From NCBI GenBank assembly GCA_900550865.1, contig URTM01000023.1:1-44561 (forward strand): a stretch of 44,561 nucleotides of DNA, given 5' to 3'. The notes beneath the pieces were generated by a model. It had not been told where the DNA came from. It was given only the letters and a program-made list of their open reading frames with translations, and ran no database searches. Made by a program: the position numbers and the translations under genes. The stretch is from an uncultured Dorea sp. Its GTDB lineage: Bacteria; Bacillota; Clostridia; Lachnospirales; Lachnospiraceae. Positions 1-7,742 of the stretch are shown piece by piece; the first letter of the stretch is position 1; each line of letters begins with the position of its first letter.

Positions 1-602
1 TATAATGTCGGACTTTTTTCTACCATTTCCTCATTATATCCAGGATTTATATTTACAAACCGAATCTTCAACTCTAAATCTAATTCTTCAGACTTACTTT
101 CATAAGCATCGGATAAACGTAAAACACTTTGTTCCGGCATCTTGTCTGTTCCGTTATAGAATACTACAAATCTCGGTTCTGGTATCTTAATCAACTTCCG
201 TCCATACAGATTATCCCCAAATACATACGCCATATAAACACAAGCCACATATGCCAGATTCCGTAATGGCATGTTAGGATTCGGCGTTGATTGATGTTCA
301 TATAAAACCAACTGTGTTCCCAATATAAATGACACATCATTCTTCATACCTAAATAAACTGCATTTTCCAACGTTGTTATAATCAGTTCGTCTGGATTAT
401 CGTACAAAGTTCCATTCATAGCGTTGTAAACTTCCAGTGCTACTTTGGGTTCCTTCAGCAACATTCGGAACACCCGGTCTTTGTACTCGCGATTTGGATA
501 TCCAAATACTTGCGCCATTTTCTTAAAGGCTTTCTCCATATTTTGTGAGATTCTTCTGTTGTCCGTTTTTCTGTCCCTTACTGCTTTCATACTTTTTGTC
601 AT
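1..602 (-). CDS. Rpn family / PD-(D/E)XK nuclease 'transposase', 3'-truncated by window edge
   Basis: The minus-strand frame is open from an ATG at 602 to the first base of the window, so the C-terminus is missing. About 200 residues are visible. After a basic start (MTKSMKAVRDRK) comes the block YKDRVFRMLLKEPK, then ALEVYNAMNGTLYDNPDEL, then LYEHQSTPNPNMPLRNLAYV and FVVFYNG. These are typical of the Rpn / PDDEXK 'transposase' proteins abundant in Lachnospiraceae. An AGAAGGAGG ribosome site sits about 7 bases before the ATG. E. coli Rpn proteins are nucleases that promote RecA-independent recombination, but no role is known for the clostridial versions. The family assignment rests on recognised sequence blocks. 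The gene is transcribed away from the ribosomal operon's end. Confidence 0.85.
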   Translation of the reverse strand, partial: MTKSMKAVRDRKTDNRRISQNMEKAFKKMAQVFGYPNREYKDRVFRMLLKEPKVALEVYNAMNGTLYDNPDELIITTLENAVYLGMKNDVSFILGTQLVLYEHQSTPNPNMPLRNLAYVACVYMAYVFGDNLYGRKLIKIPEPRFVVFYNGTDKMPEQSVLRLSDAYESKSEELDLELKIRFVNINPGYNEEMVEKSPTL

Positions 603-694
603 TCAGTATCCTCCTTCTTCTGTGTTCGAAAGGACTCTCCTCCTGACTGTTTCTAAGTTTTCTAAGAATCCCTTCTGCTTGTTCATCGTGGTAA

Positions 695-788
695 TTCAAG
701 CATTGAAAATTCCTAGAAAATATATTGAAAATAGAAATGGTACAAACCTTCAAGATCTTGGAAATATAATGCTTGAAAAGATTGTACC
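695..788. repeat. Crossed inverted repeats in a gene-free stretch
   Basis: The 350-base gap between the Rpn gene and rplL (603-952) holds no convincing gene. It contains two interleaved inverted repeats. TTCAAGCATT (695-704) pairs with AATGCTTGAA (768-777), and GGTACAA (739-745) pairs with TTGTACC (782-788). A perfect 10-base palindrome, CAAGATCTTG (751-760), lies between them. The order is that of a pseudoknot. It could be a decayed mobile-element end or a small structured RNA. No function is assigned. Confidence 0.4.
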
Positions 789-901
789 ATAGTTGATATA
801 TCATGTCTAGATATTTTTTACAGATTAATATAGTCAGAATTGTAGCTAGACTTTGTATTTATAAATCTCCAGAAAAGCAAAAAAATTTCCCTGAATTGCA
901 C

Positions 902-930
902 AAAAAAAGACCGCCCCTTTCGGAACGGCC
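902..930 (-). terminator. Intrinsic terminator of rplJ-rplL
   Basis: On the minus strand, GGCCGTTCC-GAAA-GGGGCGGTC forms a stem with some G-U pairs and a GAAA loop, followed at once by seven T. It lies about 20 bases past the rplL stop, so it ends the rplJL transcript. Confidence 0.85.
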
Positions 931-952
931 TTTAAAATTCTGAAGTCTGAAA

Positions 953-1327
953 TTATTTAAGGTTAACCTCTGCACCCTCAGCCTCAAGTTTAGCTTTGAT
1001 GTCCTCAGCCTCTGCTTTGGAAACACCCTCTTTAACTACCTTTGGAGCTCCGTCTACTAACTCTTTAGCTTCTTTCAGTCCAAGACCTGTGATCTCACGA
1101 ACTGCTTTGATAACTTTAACTTTAGCTGCACCAGCGGATACAAGCTCTACGTCGAACTCATCTTTCTCCTCTGCTGCTCCACCCTCTGCTCCAGCTGCTG
1201 CTACTACAACACCTGCTGCTGCGGATACGCCAAATTCTTCTTCACAAGCTTTTACAAGATCATTTAACTCTAATACAGATAACTCTTTGATAGCTTCAAT
1301 AAATTCTTCTGTTGTTAACTTTGCCAT
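953..1327 (-). CDS. rplL: Ribosomal protein L7/L12
   Basis: This 124-residue protein is the multicopy stalk protein of the 50S subunit that recruits translation GTPases. The N-terminal dimerisation part (MAKLTTEEFIEAIKELSVLEL) is followed by an Ala/Gly/Glu-rich hinge (about residues 35-55). The conserved C-terminal domain follows, with AAKVKVIKAVREITGLGLKEAK and VDGAPKVVKEG. An upstream in-frame ATG exists at 1342, but the GGAGG ribosome site overlaps it and is spaced correctly for MAKLTT, so I start at 1327. It is co-transcribed behind rplJ (61-base gap) and ends at a strong terminator. The length is normal for the family. Confidence 0.97.
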   Translation of the reverse strand: MAKLTTEEFIEAIKELSVLELNDLVKACEEEFGVSAAAGVVVAAAGAEGGAAEEKDEFDVELVSAGAAKVKVIKAVREITGLGLKEAKELVDGAPKVVKEGVSKAEAEDIKAKLEAEGAEVNLK

Positions 1328-1388
1328 TTTATTTTCCTCCATTTTTCTTATTTTCTTTTTGAAATAAAATTATTACGCTGCCATCAGC

Positions 1389-1934
1389 TTATTCAGCTGC
1401 TGGTGCCTCTGCAGCTTCTTCTGCTGCCGGAGCTGCTTCACAAGCATCTGCTCCACCTTTTTCTGCGATCTGATTAAGAACGCGTGCCAGGTTTGTGATA
1501 GGTGACTGTAAGCTTCCAAGTAATTTGGAAATAAGCTCGTCTCTTGAAGGGATCTTAGCAAGTTCATTTAATGCATCTGCATCATATAATGTTCCTTCAA
1601 CCACACCTGCTTTTAATTCAAGGGCTTTTGCATTCTTTGCGAATTTGCAAAGGATTCTTGCTGGAGCTGTTGCATCATCTTTAGAAATTGCGATAGCGCT
1701 TGGTCCTTCTAAGTGCTCATCTAATGCTGCGAAATCAGTTCCTTCAAAAGCTCTCTTCATCATTGTGTTCTTACAAACTTTGTAGACAACGCCTGCTTCT
1801 CTTAACTGTTTACGCATCTCTGTATCTTCTGCAACAGTCAGTCCACGGTAGTCAACAAGGACAACGCTTGTTGCGTCTTTCACGTCCTCTGCAATAGCCT
1901 GTACAACTGGTTGTTTTAATTCAACTTTTGCCAC
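1389..1934 (-). CDS. rplJ: Ribosomal protein L10
   Basis: L10 forms the base of the ribosomal stalk and anchors the L7/L12 dimers on 23S rRNA. The start MAKVELKQPVVQAIAEDVKDATSV and the block VLVDYRGLTVAEDTEMRKQLR are diagnostic. The C-terminal helix region (LISKLLGSLQSPITNLARVLNQIAEKGG) binds L12 dimers. An Ala/Glu-rich tail extends the protein to 181 residues. The ribosome site AAGGAGGTGC precedes the ATG. It is the first gene of the rplJ-rplL unit and has its own promoter and L10 leader. L10-L12 binding to that leader is the known autoregulatory mechanism in Firmicutes. Confidence 0.97.
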   Translation of the reverse strand: MAKVELKQPVVQAIAEDVKDATSVVLVDYRGLTVAEDTEMRKQLREAGVVYKVCKNTMMKRAFEGTDFAALDEHLEGPSAIAISKDDATAPARILCKFAKNAKALELKAGVVEGTLYDADALNELAKIPSRDELISKLLGSLQSPITNLARVLNQIAEKGGADACEAAPAAEEAAEAPAAE

Positions 1935-1990
1935 GAATGGTGCACCTCCTTGTAGATTTGTAAGTTTACACCGCCGATAGATATAAATGT

Positions 1991-2118
1991 AAAAAAACCT
2001 CTATATCCAAAGACATAGAGGTTGATAAGTCATACTTTAGTATCGATCTTTCCTCGGTAGGCGTCCGCATAAAATGTGTTCTTACGCTCTTTCAAGCACC
2101 TACTGTCTTCGGCAGTCC
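1991..2118 (-). ncRNA. L10 leader (ribosomal protein leader RNA) with attenuator
   Basis: Between the rplJ promoter and the rplJ start the minus strand carries the L10-leader core: a CTGCCGAAGACAG hairpin, then AGGTGCTTGAAAGAGCG and GCGGACGCCTACCG. An intrinsic terminator hairpin follows (AACCTCTAT/ATAGAGGTT, 1997-2023) with a T run at 1991-1997. The arrangement fits known L10-dependent attenuation: L10 (with L12) binds the leader and favours termination before rplJ. The core elements are visible in the sequence; the mechanism is from the family. Confidence 0.85.
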
Positions 2119-2124
2119 TGTAGT

Positions 2125-2153
2125 AGATTATCATATACATACGTTATTGTCAA
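2125..2153 (-). promoter_or_regulatory. rplJ-rplL promoter
   Basis: A perfect -35 TTGACA (2148-2153) is followed after 17 bases by TAATCT (2125-2130). GATAAT, offset by two bases, is an alternative -10. Transcription would begin near 2118, at the start of the L10 leader. Confidence 0.7.
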
Positions 2154-2223
2154 GAGGTTTTTTTATTTTTTCTATTTTTTTATTTTCCTACTATTTCACT
2201 CAGCAACACACATCTGCGAAACA

Positions 2224-2264
2224 TACCACTGGCAGCTTCTCTTGGATACTTTAGTATAAAAAAA
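2224..2264. repeat. Dispersed ~43-bp intergenic repeat, copy A
   Basis: Reads TACCACTGGCAGCT, then CTCTTGGATACTTT, then AGTATAAAAAAA on the plus strand. It matches copies at 7656-7698 and 29514-29556. Each copy has a short hairpin of the TGCC..GGCA type, a quasi-palindrome ATACTTTRGTAT, and an A tract. Read on the minus strand, the A tract is also the T run of the rplA terminator. Confidence 0.65.
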
Positions 2265-2298
2265 CTCTGTATACAGCATCACATCTGTATACAGAGTT
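2257..2298 (-). terminator. Intrinsic terminator after rplA
   Basis: A nearly perfect 14-base stem (AACTCTGTATACAG / CTGTATACAGAGTT, 2263-2298) is followed on the minus strand by seven T. It lies about 25 bases past the rplA stop and separates the rpmG-rplA unit from rplJL. Confidence 0.9.
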
Positions 2299-2322
2299 CT
2301 TTATTCATTATTATCTTGCGGA

Positions 2323-3015
2323 TTAAACAAGCTTCATTGGGTTGATCTTTACACCAGGTCCCATTGTAGAAGTAAGTGTTACGCTCTTAAGGTACTGTCC
2401 CTTAACTGCTGCAGGTCTTACTTTGTTAATCGCATCAATAAGCGTCTGGAAGTTGTCTGTAAGCTGTTCTTCAGTAAAGCTTGCTTTACCTACTGGCACA
2501 TGGATAATGTTTGTCTTATCAAGTCTGTACTCGATCTTACCAGCTTTGATTTCCTGGATAGCTTTTGTAACGTCCATTGTTACTGTACCAGCCTTCGGGT
2601 TTGGCATTAATCCCTTAGGTCCGAGTACACGTCCGAGACGTCCAACAACACCCATCATGTCTGGTGTAGCTACTACTACATCGAATTCAAACCAGTTTTC
2701 GTTCTGGATCTTAGGAATGAGTTCTTCTCCTCCTACGAAATCTGCTCCAGCTGCTTTTGCTTCTTCAGCCTTAGCATCTTTTGCAAATACAAGGATACGA
2801 ACCTTTTTACCAGTTCCGTGTGGCAGAACTACTGCTCCACGAATCTGCTGGTCAGCGTGACGTCCGTCACATCCAGTTCTGATATGAGCTTCAATTGTCT
2901 CATCGAATTTTGCTGTTGCAGTCTTTTTAACTAATGATACTGCGTCTGCTACATCGTAGAGTGTTCCTCTGTCGATTGTCTTCGCAGCTTCAACGTATTT
3001 CTTTCCTCTTTTCAT
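2323..3015 (-). CDS. rplA: Ribosomal protein L1
   Basis: L1 is a 230-residue 50S protein that forms the mobile L1 stalk at the ribosomal E site. Visible signatures are the start MKRGKKYVEAAKTIDRGTLYDVADAV, the RNA-binding part VVLPHGTGKKVRILVFAKD, LGRVLGPKGLMPNPKAGTV, and the C-terminal TSTMGPGVKINP. It is the last gene of the rpmG-secE-nusG-rplK-rplA unit, 57 bases after rplK, with an AGGAGG ribosome site. The length matches the family. Confidence 0.97.
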   Translation of the reverse strand: MKRGKKYVEAAKTIDRGTLYDVADAVSLVKKTATAKFDETIEAHIRTGCDGRHADQQIRGAVVLPHGTGKKVRILVFAKDAKAEEAKAAGADFVGGEELIPKIQNENWFEFDVVVATPDMMGVVGRLGRVLGPKGLMPNPKAGTVTMDVTKAIQEIKAGKIEYRLDKTNIIHVPVGKASFTEEQLTDNFQTLIDAINKVRPAAVKGQYLKSVTLTSTMGPGVKINPMKLV

Positions 3016-3072
3016 TCTATAAACCTCCTAGTGGTATTGGCGGGATAACCCTCCCACATTAATCTTCATCAA

Positions 3073-3498
3073 TTATTCTGTTACAGTTACACCCATAGAG
3101 CGACATGTACCTTCTACCATGCTCATAGCGCTCTCGATTGTAGCAGCGTTCAGGTCTGGCATCTTTGTCTTAGCGATTTCCTCAACCTGAGCTTTTGTGA
3201 TTGTAGCAACCTTTGTTTTGTTAGGTACACCTGAACCAGATTTGATGTTGCAGGCCTTTTTGATCAGAACTGCTGCCGGTGGTGTCTTTGTGATGAAGCT
3301 GAAACTTCTGTCATTGTAAACTGTGATAACTACAGGGATGATCATATCTCCCTGATCTGCAGTCTTAGCGTTGAACTGTTTTGTAAATTCAACGATGTTT
3401 ACACCGTGCTGACCAAGAGCTGGTCCAACCGGTGGTGCCGGAGTAGCTTTGCCGGCTGGGATCTGTAATTTAATATAACCTTCTACTTTTTTTGCCAT
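3073..3498 (-). CDS. rplK: Ribosomal protein L11
   Basis: L11 (141 residues) binds the GTPase-associated region of 23S rRNA and is needed for RelA-type stringent signalling. Diagnostic parts are GYIKLQIPAGKATPAPPVGP and ALGQHGVNIVEFTKQFN near the N-terminus. The C-terminal rRNA-binding domain contains KTPPAAVLIKKA and ends with MSMVEGTCRSMGVTV. The frame stays open upstream to a GTG at 3549, but AAGGAGG lies 8 bases before the ATG of MAKKVEG at 3498, which is the family's usual start. It sits between nusG and rplA in the conserved order. Confidence 0.97.
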   Translation of the reverse strand: MAKKVEGYIKLQIPAGKATPAPPVGPALGQHGVNIVEFTKQFNAKTADQGDMIIPVVITVYNDRSFSFITKTPPAAVLIKKACNIKSGSGVPNKTKVATITKAQVEEIAKTKMPDLNAATIESAMSMVEGTCRSMGVTVTE

Positions 3499-3555
3499 TT
3501 CAATTACCTCCTTGTGGTGATGGCGGGGAACATACAACGCCCCTCCCACTTACTG

Positions 3556-4071
3556 TTACATTTTCTTAACTTCTGCGAAACCAATTTCAACCGGGGTCTC
3601 GCGGCCGAAGAGCTCAACATTAATAGTAAGGCTCTGCTTCTGCATGTTGATAGACTGGATTACACCAACCGTATCTGCCCATGCTCCAGCGATTACCTGG
3701 ACTGTGTCGCCCTCCTCGTAGTCCATGACTACTTCCTCTCTCTGGATTCCCAGAGGAGCCATCTCCGCATCTGTAAGCGGCACCGGCTTAGATCCAGGTC
3801 CGACAAATCCTGTCACACCTCTTGTATTACGAACAACGTACCATGTATCATCGTTCATAATCATGTGTATCAACACATAGCCTGGAAACATCTTCTTCTG
3901 AGATACTTTCTGGACTCCGTTCTTCATCTCAACAACGTCTTCCAGCGGTACTCTTACTTCAAGGATCTGATCCTCAAGATGTCTGTTCTCGATTGTCTTA
4001 TCAATGTTGGCTTTTACTTTGTTCTCGTACCCTGAATAGGTATGAACTACGTACCATTTTGCCTCTGACAT
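3556..4071 (-). CDS. nusG: Transcription termination/antitermination factor NusG
   Basis: NusG (171 residues) binds the RNA polymerase clamp and modulates pausing, termination and coupling to the ribosome. The NGN domain is clear: KWYVVHTYSGYENKVK, then QKKMFPGYVLIHMIM, then WYVVRNTRGVTGFVG. The C-terminal KOW motif reads EGDTVQVIAGAWADTVGVIQ. It follows secE by 27 bases and precedes rplK, as is typical in bacteria. Confidence 0.97.
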   Translation of the reverse strand: MSEAKWYVVHTYSGYENKVKANIDKTIENRHLEDQILEVRVPLEDVVEMKNGVQKVSQKKMFPGYVLIHMIMNDDTWYVVRNTRGVTGFVGPGSKPVPLTDAEMAPLGIQREEVVMDYEEGDTVQVIAGAWADTVGVIQSINMQKQSLTINVELFGRETPVEIGFAEVKKM

Positions 4072-4098
4072 AATCTCACCTTTCTTGTCCGTTTTGAG

Positions 4099-4293
4099 TT
4101 ATTTAATTAATAAATCTACTCCGTACTGGGCGAAAAAATCAACAAGTGCGATAATCGCTCCCAGGACCACGGATACAGAAACAACCGCTGCCGTCTCTTT
4201 TGCAACTGTCATCTTGTCTGGCCATACGATCTTCTTGAACTCTCTGTTCAGACCTTTGAACCAGCTCTCTTTCTGAGTTTTCTTACTACTCAT
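4099..4293 (-). CDS. secE: Preprotein translocase subunit SecE
   Basis: This short protein (64-66 residues) has one membrane-spanning segment near its C-terminus (VSVSVVLGAIIALVDFF). The conserved amphipathic stretch WFKGLNREFKKIVWPD precedes it. SecE clamps SecY in the Sec channel. Two ATGs lie 6 bases apart. AAGGAG is only three bases from the first (4299) but nine from the second (4293), so the second is preferred. It lies between rpmG and nusG, the usual Firmicutes order. Confidence 0.95.
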   Translation of the reverse strand: MSSKKTQKESWFKGLNREFKKIVWPDKMTVAKETAAVVSVSVVLGAIIALVDFFAQYGVDLLIK

Positions 4294-4318
4294 CGACATT
4301 CACTCCTTCTTGCGGCGA

Positions 4319-4468
4319 TTATTTTGTCTCTTTGTGCAATGTGTGTTTCTTACAGAATCTGCAGTACTTCTTGGTTTCCATACGTTCTGGATGAGATTTC
4401 TTATCCTTTGTCATGTTGTAGTTACGCTGCTTGCATTCTGTACACTCCAATGTGATTCTTGTACGCAC
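4319..4468 (-). CDS. rpmG: Ribosomal protein L33 (GTG start)
   Basis: This 49-residue protein begins (V/M)RTRITLECTECKQRNY and ends ERMETKKYCRFCKKHTLHKETK. It has two CxxC pairs, the zinc-binding type of L33. There is no usable ATG. The GTG at 4468 follows GAGGTGG by five bases. It is the first gene of the rpmG-secE-nusG-rplK-rplA unit. Its 5' untranslated region carries a small GGCAGC/GCTGCC hairpin (about 4511-4530) of unknown role. Confidence 0.93.
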   Translation of the reverse strand: MRTRITLECTECKQRNYNMTKDKKSHPERMETKKYCRFCKKHTLHKETK

Positions 4469-4572
4469 AACTTCCACCTCGCTTTATATTCTTAGTTAAC
4501 GTGTTTCGTGGCAGCTTGCGATGCTGCCCGATTTTAGGCATAAAAAAAAAGCCTACTTCCATTCGCCCGAAT

Positions 4573-4601
4573 ATCGTATCATATCCGGGATTAAAAAGCA
4601 A
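4573..4601 (-). promoter_or_regulatory. Promoter of the rpmG-rplA unit
   Basis: TTGCTT (4596-4601), a 17-base spacer and TACGAT (4573-4578) are preceded by TG one base before the -10. The -35 lies inside AAAAAGC-TT-GCTTTTT (4593-4608), a small T-ending hairpin about 20 bases past the stop of the upstream gene, which may serve as its terminator. Confidence 0.6.
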
Positions 4602-4629
4602 GCTTTTTCCTATATTATTTACAATTTTT

Positions 4630-6558
4630 TTACTGTGATTCTCTGTACCAGATATTTCCCGGATTGACTGACCGCAGCTGATAATTTCCATTCTTATATA
4701 CAAATTCAGCACTCATCAGCGAGCTTCCGTCCGCACTTTCTTCTACAGTACCTGTTCCTGACACAGACTGATTCTCAGTCTTCTTTTCTTTTTTATAAGT
4801 AACTTTATAATCATAAGACAGCGTACCTCTGACTACTCCGGTTACGCCGCTGATCACATATTTTTCTTCATAATTATCAAGTGTTACCTCTCCGGTGGTA
4901 TAACCGTCTCCGGAAGTAAGCTGTTCCTTCAGATCATTATAGAATTCTTTATTCTCCTTCTCGTAAGAAGAATTCTTCTCGAACAGTCCCGCTACTTCTG
5001 AAAATGATTTTCCTTTCTTCGCAGCTTTCACATATGTTTTCAGGATTTTCTGCATCTTCCTGTCAAGTGTCTTCTTTCCGTTGTCTGAGATCTGCATCTT
5101 GGAGATCGTCGCATTTCCTTTGTCTGATGCCTGGAATTCAGAGTGATATGTCTGAAACCACGGAACTTTCACCTTGATCTTATGTTTTCCTTCAAACAGC
5201 GATATTTTATACTGTTCCAGATTATCAGAATCCGCTTTTACCTTATATTCCTCCGTAAGCTCTGTACCGTCGATCCAGGCTTTTGAACCCGCCGGAAGAT
5301 AAAGATTAAAATCATTCGCGATCATCTGATCTGAGGACACTTTCCAGTCTGTAAAAAACAGGAGTTTCCGGCTCTTCTGCTTTTGCACAATAAGTGTCTC
5401 TGTCTTTTCTTTTTTCTCTTCCGTCTTATATGTAACGGTAAATGCACGCTGTTTTCCACCGGATTCTACTTCTGTCTGACGGTTTTCTTTTGTCTCCTTT
5501 ATCCTGTAATCTGAGATTCCCGTAACCGCATTTTTCTTCATATAAGTTACGTATTCATCCTGTGTTGCATATCCGTCTCCCGGAAGGTCCGACAGACGGC
5601 CTGTCTTCTTCCAGTTTTCCTGTATGTACGCCTTACAATAACGTTCCGCCACCGCTTCCGGACGGCCGTGATATCCTTCTATGATACAAAATGCAGCGAA
5701 TACAAATACCCCTGCTGCGATTCTCTTAACAGCTTTCTTCTGAGCAGCTGTCAGATCTGACCACGAACGCTTTTCCCGGATGAATCTCGGCACACGGCTT
5801 GGATCTTTGCCTTCTTTTTCGCGTTTTATCTTCTTTTCTTTGCGCTTTCTTTCCCACGACTGAAGGATTTCTTCATATGCATCTTCTTCCGGGACATCTT
5901 CATAATCCTTTTTCTTCTTGACGAAATCGCCGATATCCCCGGTGAACATACGTGTCGGCTCATCTGCCTCTTCTTTGCTGTCCTCTCCGATCATTCTGGT
6001 CGGCTCATCCACAGATTCTCCTGCAGAATCTTCTTTTTCTTTCAGATCCTTTTCTCTCAGTTTGATCTTTCTGTGAAGTTCCTGTTCCAGTTCTTCTCTT
6101 GTCACTTCTTCGATCATGCGGCCGAGATTGTCAGGAATCGTGAGCTGTCTTTTCAACCCATCTTCCTCTTCATCATGAAGGCTCTCATTTTCCTTCCAAT
6201 CTTCCAATATGCTTTCCGGTATCTTTTCTGCGATATTTTCCGTATGATCCTCCGTTATTTTTTCTGTTATATTCTCTGTTATATTCTCTGTAATGTTTTC
6301 TGTTATTTTTTCTGTTGGATCTTCTTTTAACTTATCCTCTTCCCGTTCCGGTTCGAATAATTTCTTTGCTTCATCGATCACTTTCTCCGACTCTTCTGCA
6401 ATCTCCCGATCGGAGAATTCTACCTTCGGGGCTTCTTTCAGCCCTTCCAGATCACTATATAATGTTTCCTCTTTTGATTCGGGAAGACGCATTCCGCAAT
6501 AATTACAGAAGCGGGCATCGTCTGGATTGTTAGTCTTGCAATTCGGGCATTGACGCAT
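4630..6558 (-). CDS. TcaA/YvbJ-like zinc-ribbon membrane protein
   Basis: This 642-residue protein starts with a zinc ribbon (MRQCPNCKTNN..ARFCNYCGMRL; C4, C7, C18, C21). A long acidic cytoplasmic region follows (about 25-270), including degenerate repeats ENITENITENITEKITE. One transmembrane segment (about 285-300, IAAGVFVFAAFCII) leads to an extracellular part. The latter has an NTF2-like start (AVAERYCKAYIQENWK), a beta-rich PEGA-like middle (LYLPAGSKAWIDGTEL, EGKHKIKVKVPW) and a C-terminal domain ending in SVNPGNIWYRE. This order resembles staphylococcal TcaA and Bacillus YvbJ, which act at the cell envelope in glycopeptide tolerance and wall teichoic-acid/lipid II sensing. That function is not shown here. 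Start chosen from AGGAGG spacing; an ATG two codons upstream is too close. Confidence 0.7.
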   Translation of the reverse strand: MRQCPNCKTNNPDDARFCNYCGMRLPESKEETLYSDLEGLKEAPKVEFSDREIAEESEKVIDEAKKLFEPEREEDKLKEDPTEKITENITENITENITEKITEDHTENIAEKIPESILEDWKENESLHDEEEDGLKRQLTIPDNLGRMIEEVTREELEQELHRKIKLREKDLKEKEDSAGESVDEPTRMIGEDSKEEADEPTRMFTGDIGDFVKKKKDYEDVPEEDAYEEILQSWERKRKEKKIKREKEGKDPSRVPRFIREKRSWSDLTAAQKKAVKRIAAGVFVFAAFCIIEGYHGRPEAVAERYCKAYIQENWKKTGRLSDLPGDGYATQDEYVTYMKKNAVTGISDYRIKETKENRQTEVESGGKQRAFTVTYKTEEKKEKTETLIVQKQKSRKLLFFTDWKVSSDQMIANDFNLYLPAGSKAWIDGTELTEEYKVKADSDNLEQYKISLFEGKHKIKVKVPWFQTYHSEFQASDKGNATISKMQISDNGKKTLDRKMQKILKTYVKAAKKGKSFSEVAGLFEKNSSYEKENKEFYNDLKEQLTSGDGYTTGEVTLDNYEEKYVISGVTGVVRGTLSYDYKVTYKKEKKTENQSVSGTGTVEESADGSSLMSAEFVYKNGNYQLRSVNPGNIWYRESQ

Positions 6559-6607
6559 AAGCATTCCTCCTTTTCAAATCACAGCTGCAGTAACGTCTGT
6601 CTGCAGA

Positions 6608-7516
6608 TTATAACATTTTCTTTCTTTTAAATATAATAATACAAGTAATCATGACCACAATGCTTAAGATAATGACTCCCGGATATCCATGTCTTAGTTC
6701 CGGCATATTGTGAAAGTTCATTCCATACCAGCTTGTGATGAGGGTCAGCGGGAAGAAAATGGTCGATATTACCGTCAGGAACTGCATATTGTTGTTCTGC
6801 TGGGCATCTACCTGCGCCTTATAGGCATCTCTTACCTGCTGGGCATATTCCAGAAGCTGTGATGCCTTGCTCATCAGTCTGTCCGCACGGTCTGAGATAA
6901 CACCGAAGTATTTCACCTGTTTCTTCGCAAAAAAACCATTTTCATTCTCTTCCAGCTGTTTTCCCATGTCCATGATCTCATCATAATAGCTTCGAAGCGT
7001 CAGTAATTCACGGCGGATCGGCATGATCGCATTCTGGAATCCCTGGATCTTTCCATCCATGACATCTTCTTCCAGATCCATGATCCGTTTCTCATAATGT
7101 CCCAGTAATTCCAGGTCACGGCTTATGAACTCCAGCATGAAATTATAGATGAATTTTTCTTTTGATTTTCCCTGTCTCGTCTTCTTTCTCTTAATCCTGC
7201 GGATCAGTCGGTAAGAAAAGTCATCGTCATCCACGATCACGATATGGTGACGGTTGATGAAGAATAAGATCCGATATCGTTCTCCCAGAATATCCAGAAG
7301 CTTCGGAATACAAAGCGAGCCTGCCAGACATTCCTGCTGGGTCTCCATCTTACAAAATCCCACATCTTTCAGATTGATCTCTCCCTCGTACTGCATTTCG
7401 GCCTGCTCCAGGCAGTCCCTGGCCGTCTGTGACGTCGCCAGAAATATGGATGGTCTGTCCTTATCCATAGTCTCTTCCTGATATTCCTGCAGCGTTTCTC
7501 CTAATACGTATCTCAT
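6608..7516 (-). CDS. corA: CorA-family divalent cation (Mg2+) channel
   Basis: This 302-residue protein has an N-terminal alpha/beta domain and a long coiled helix (EKRIMDLEEDVMDGKIQGFQNAIMPIRRELLTLRSYYDEIMDM). Two C-terminal transmembrane helices bracket the signature YGMNF (FFPLTLITSWYGMNFHNMPELRHGYP), ending in KRKKML. The GMN motif is the selectivity filter of CorA pentamers, which carry Mg2+ or Co2+ into the cell. It is a slightly short member with a divergent N-terminus. It stands alone between the TcaA-like gene and fhs. An upstream TATAAT (about 7555-7565) may be its promoter, but the -35 is weak. Confidence 0.9.
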   Translation of the reverse strand: MRYVLGETLQEYQEETMDKDRPSIFLATSQTARDCLEQAEMQYEGEINLKDVGFCKMETQQECLAGSLCIPKLLDILGERYRILFFINRHHIVIVDDDDFSYRLIRRIKRKKTRQGKSKEKFIYNFMLEFISRDLELLGHYEKRIMDLEEDVMDGKIQGFQNAIMPIRRELLTLRSYYDEIMDMGKQLEENENGFFAKKQVKYFGVISDRADRLMSKASQLLEYAQQVRDAYKAQVDAQQNNNMQFLTVISTIFFPLTLITSWYGMNFHNMPELRHGYPGVIILSIVVMITCIIIFKRKKML

Positions 7517-7655
7517 GCCTTCACCATCCTCATTTGTTCATCCTGTTTTTCTTCTTGCATTATAGCACTAACTTGGAATTCTAGCACATATTCTCCTGGC
7601 AGTTTTTCAAAATCCGGTAAATCTTATGTAAAATCTTGTCGAAATACGGCATACC

Positions 7656-7698
7656 TGCCGCCGGCATCTCATCACGGATACTTTGGTATATAAAAAAA
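7656..7698. repeat. Dispersed ~43-bp intergenic repeat, copy B
   Basis: TGCCGCCGGCATCTCATCAC is followed by GGATACTTTGGTATAT and an A tract. It is the best match to copy C at 29514. As with copy A, the A tract forms the T run of a minus-strand terminator (fhs). Confidence 0.7.
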
Positions 7699-7737
7699 TC
7701 CGGCGGATTTTAAATACATATAAAATCCCCGGATTTT
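7692..7737 (-). terminator. Intrinsic terminator of fhs
   Basis: AAAATCCGGGGATTTTA and TAAAATCCGCCGGATTT form a stem with a short AT loop on the minus strand, followed by seven T. It starts about 5 bases past the fhs stop. Each arm is itself nearly palindromic. Confidence 0.85.
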
Positions 7738-7742
7738 CATTT

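Noticed and set aside
523..804. 93-residue minus-strand frame and 115-residue plus-strand frame between the Rpn gene and rplL
   Set aside because: Both overlap the Rpn coding region in other frames, lack a ribosome site and read as low-complexity AT sequence.
4498..4545. tRNA between the TcaA-like gene and rpmG
   Set aside because: Only a short GGCAGC/GCTGCC hairpin is present; no acceptor stem, anticodon arm or TTCRA loop.
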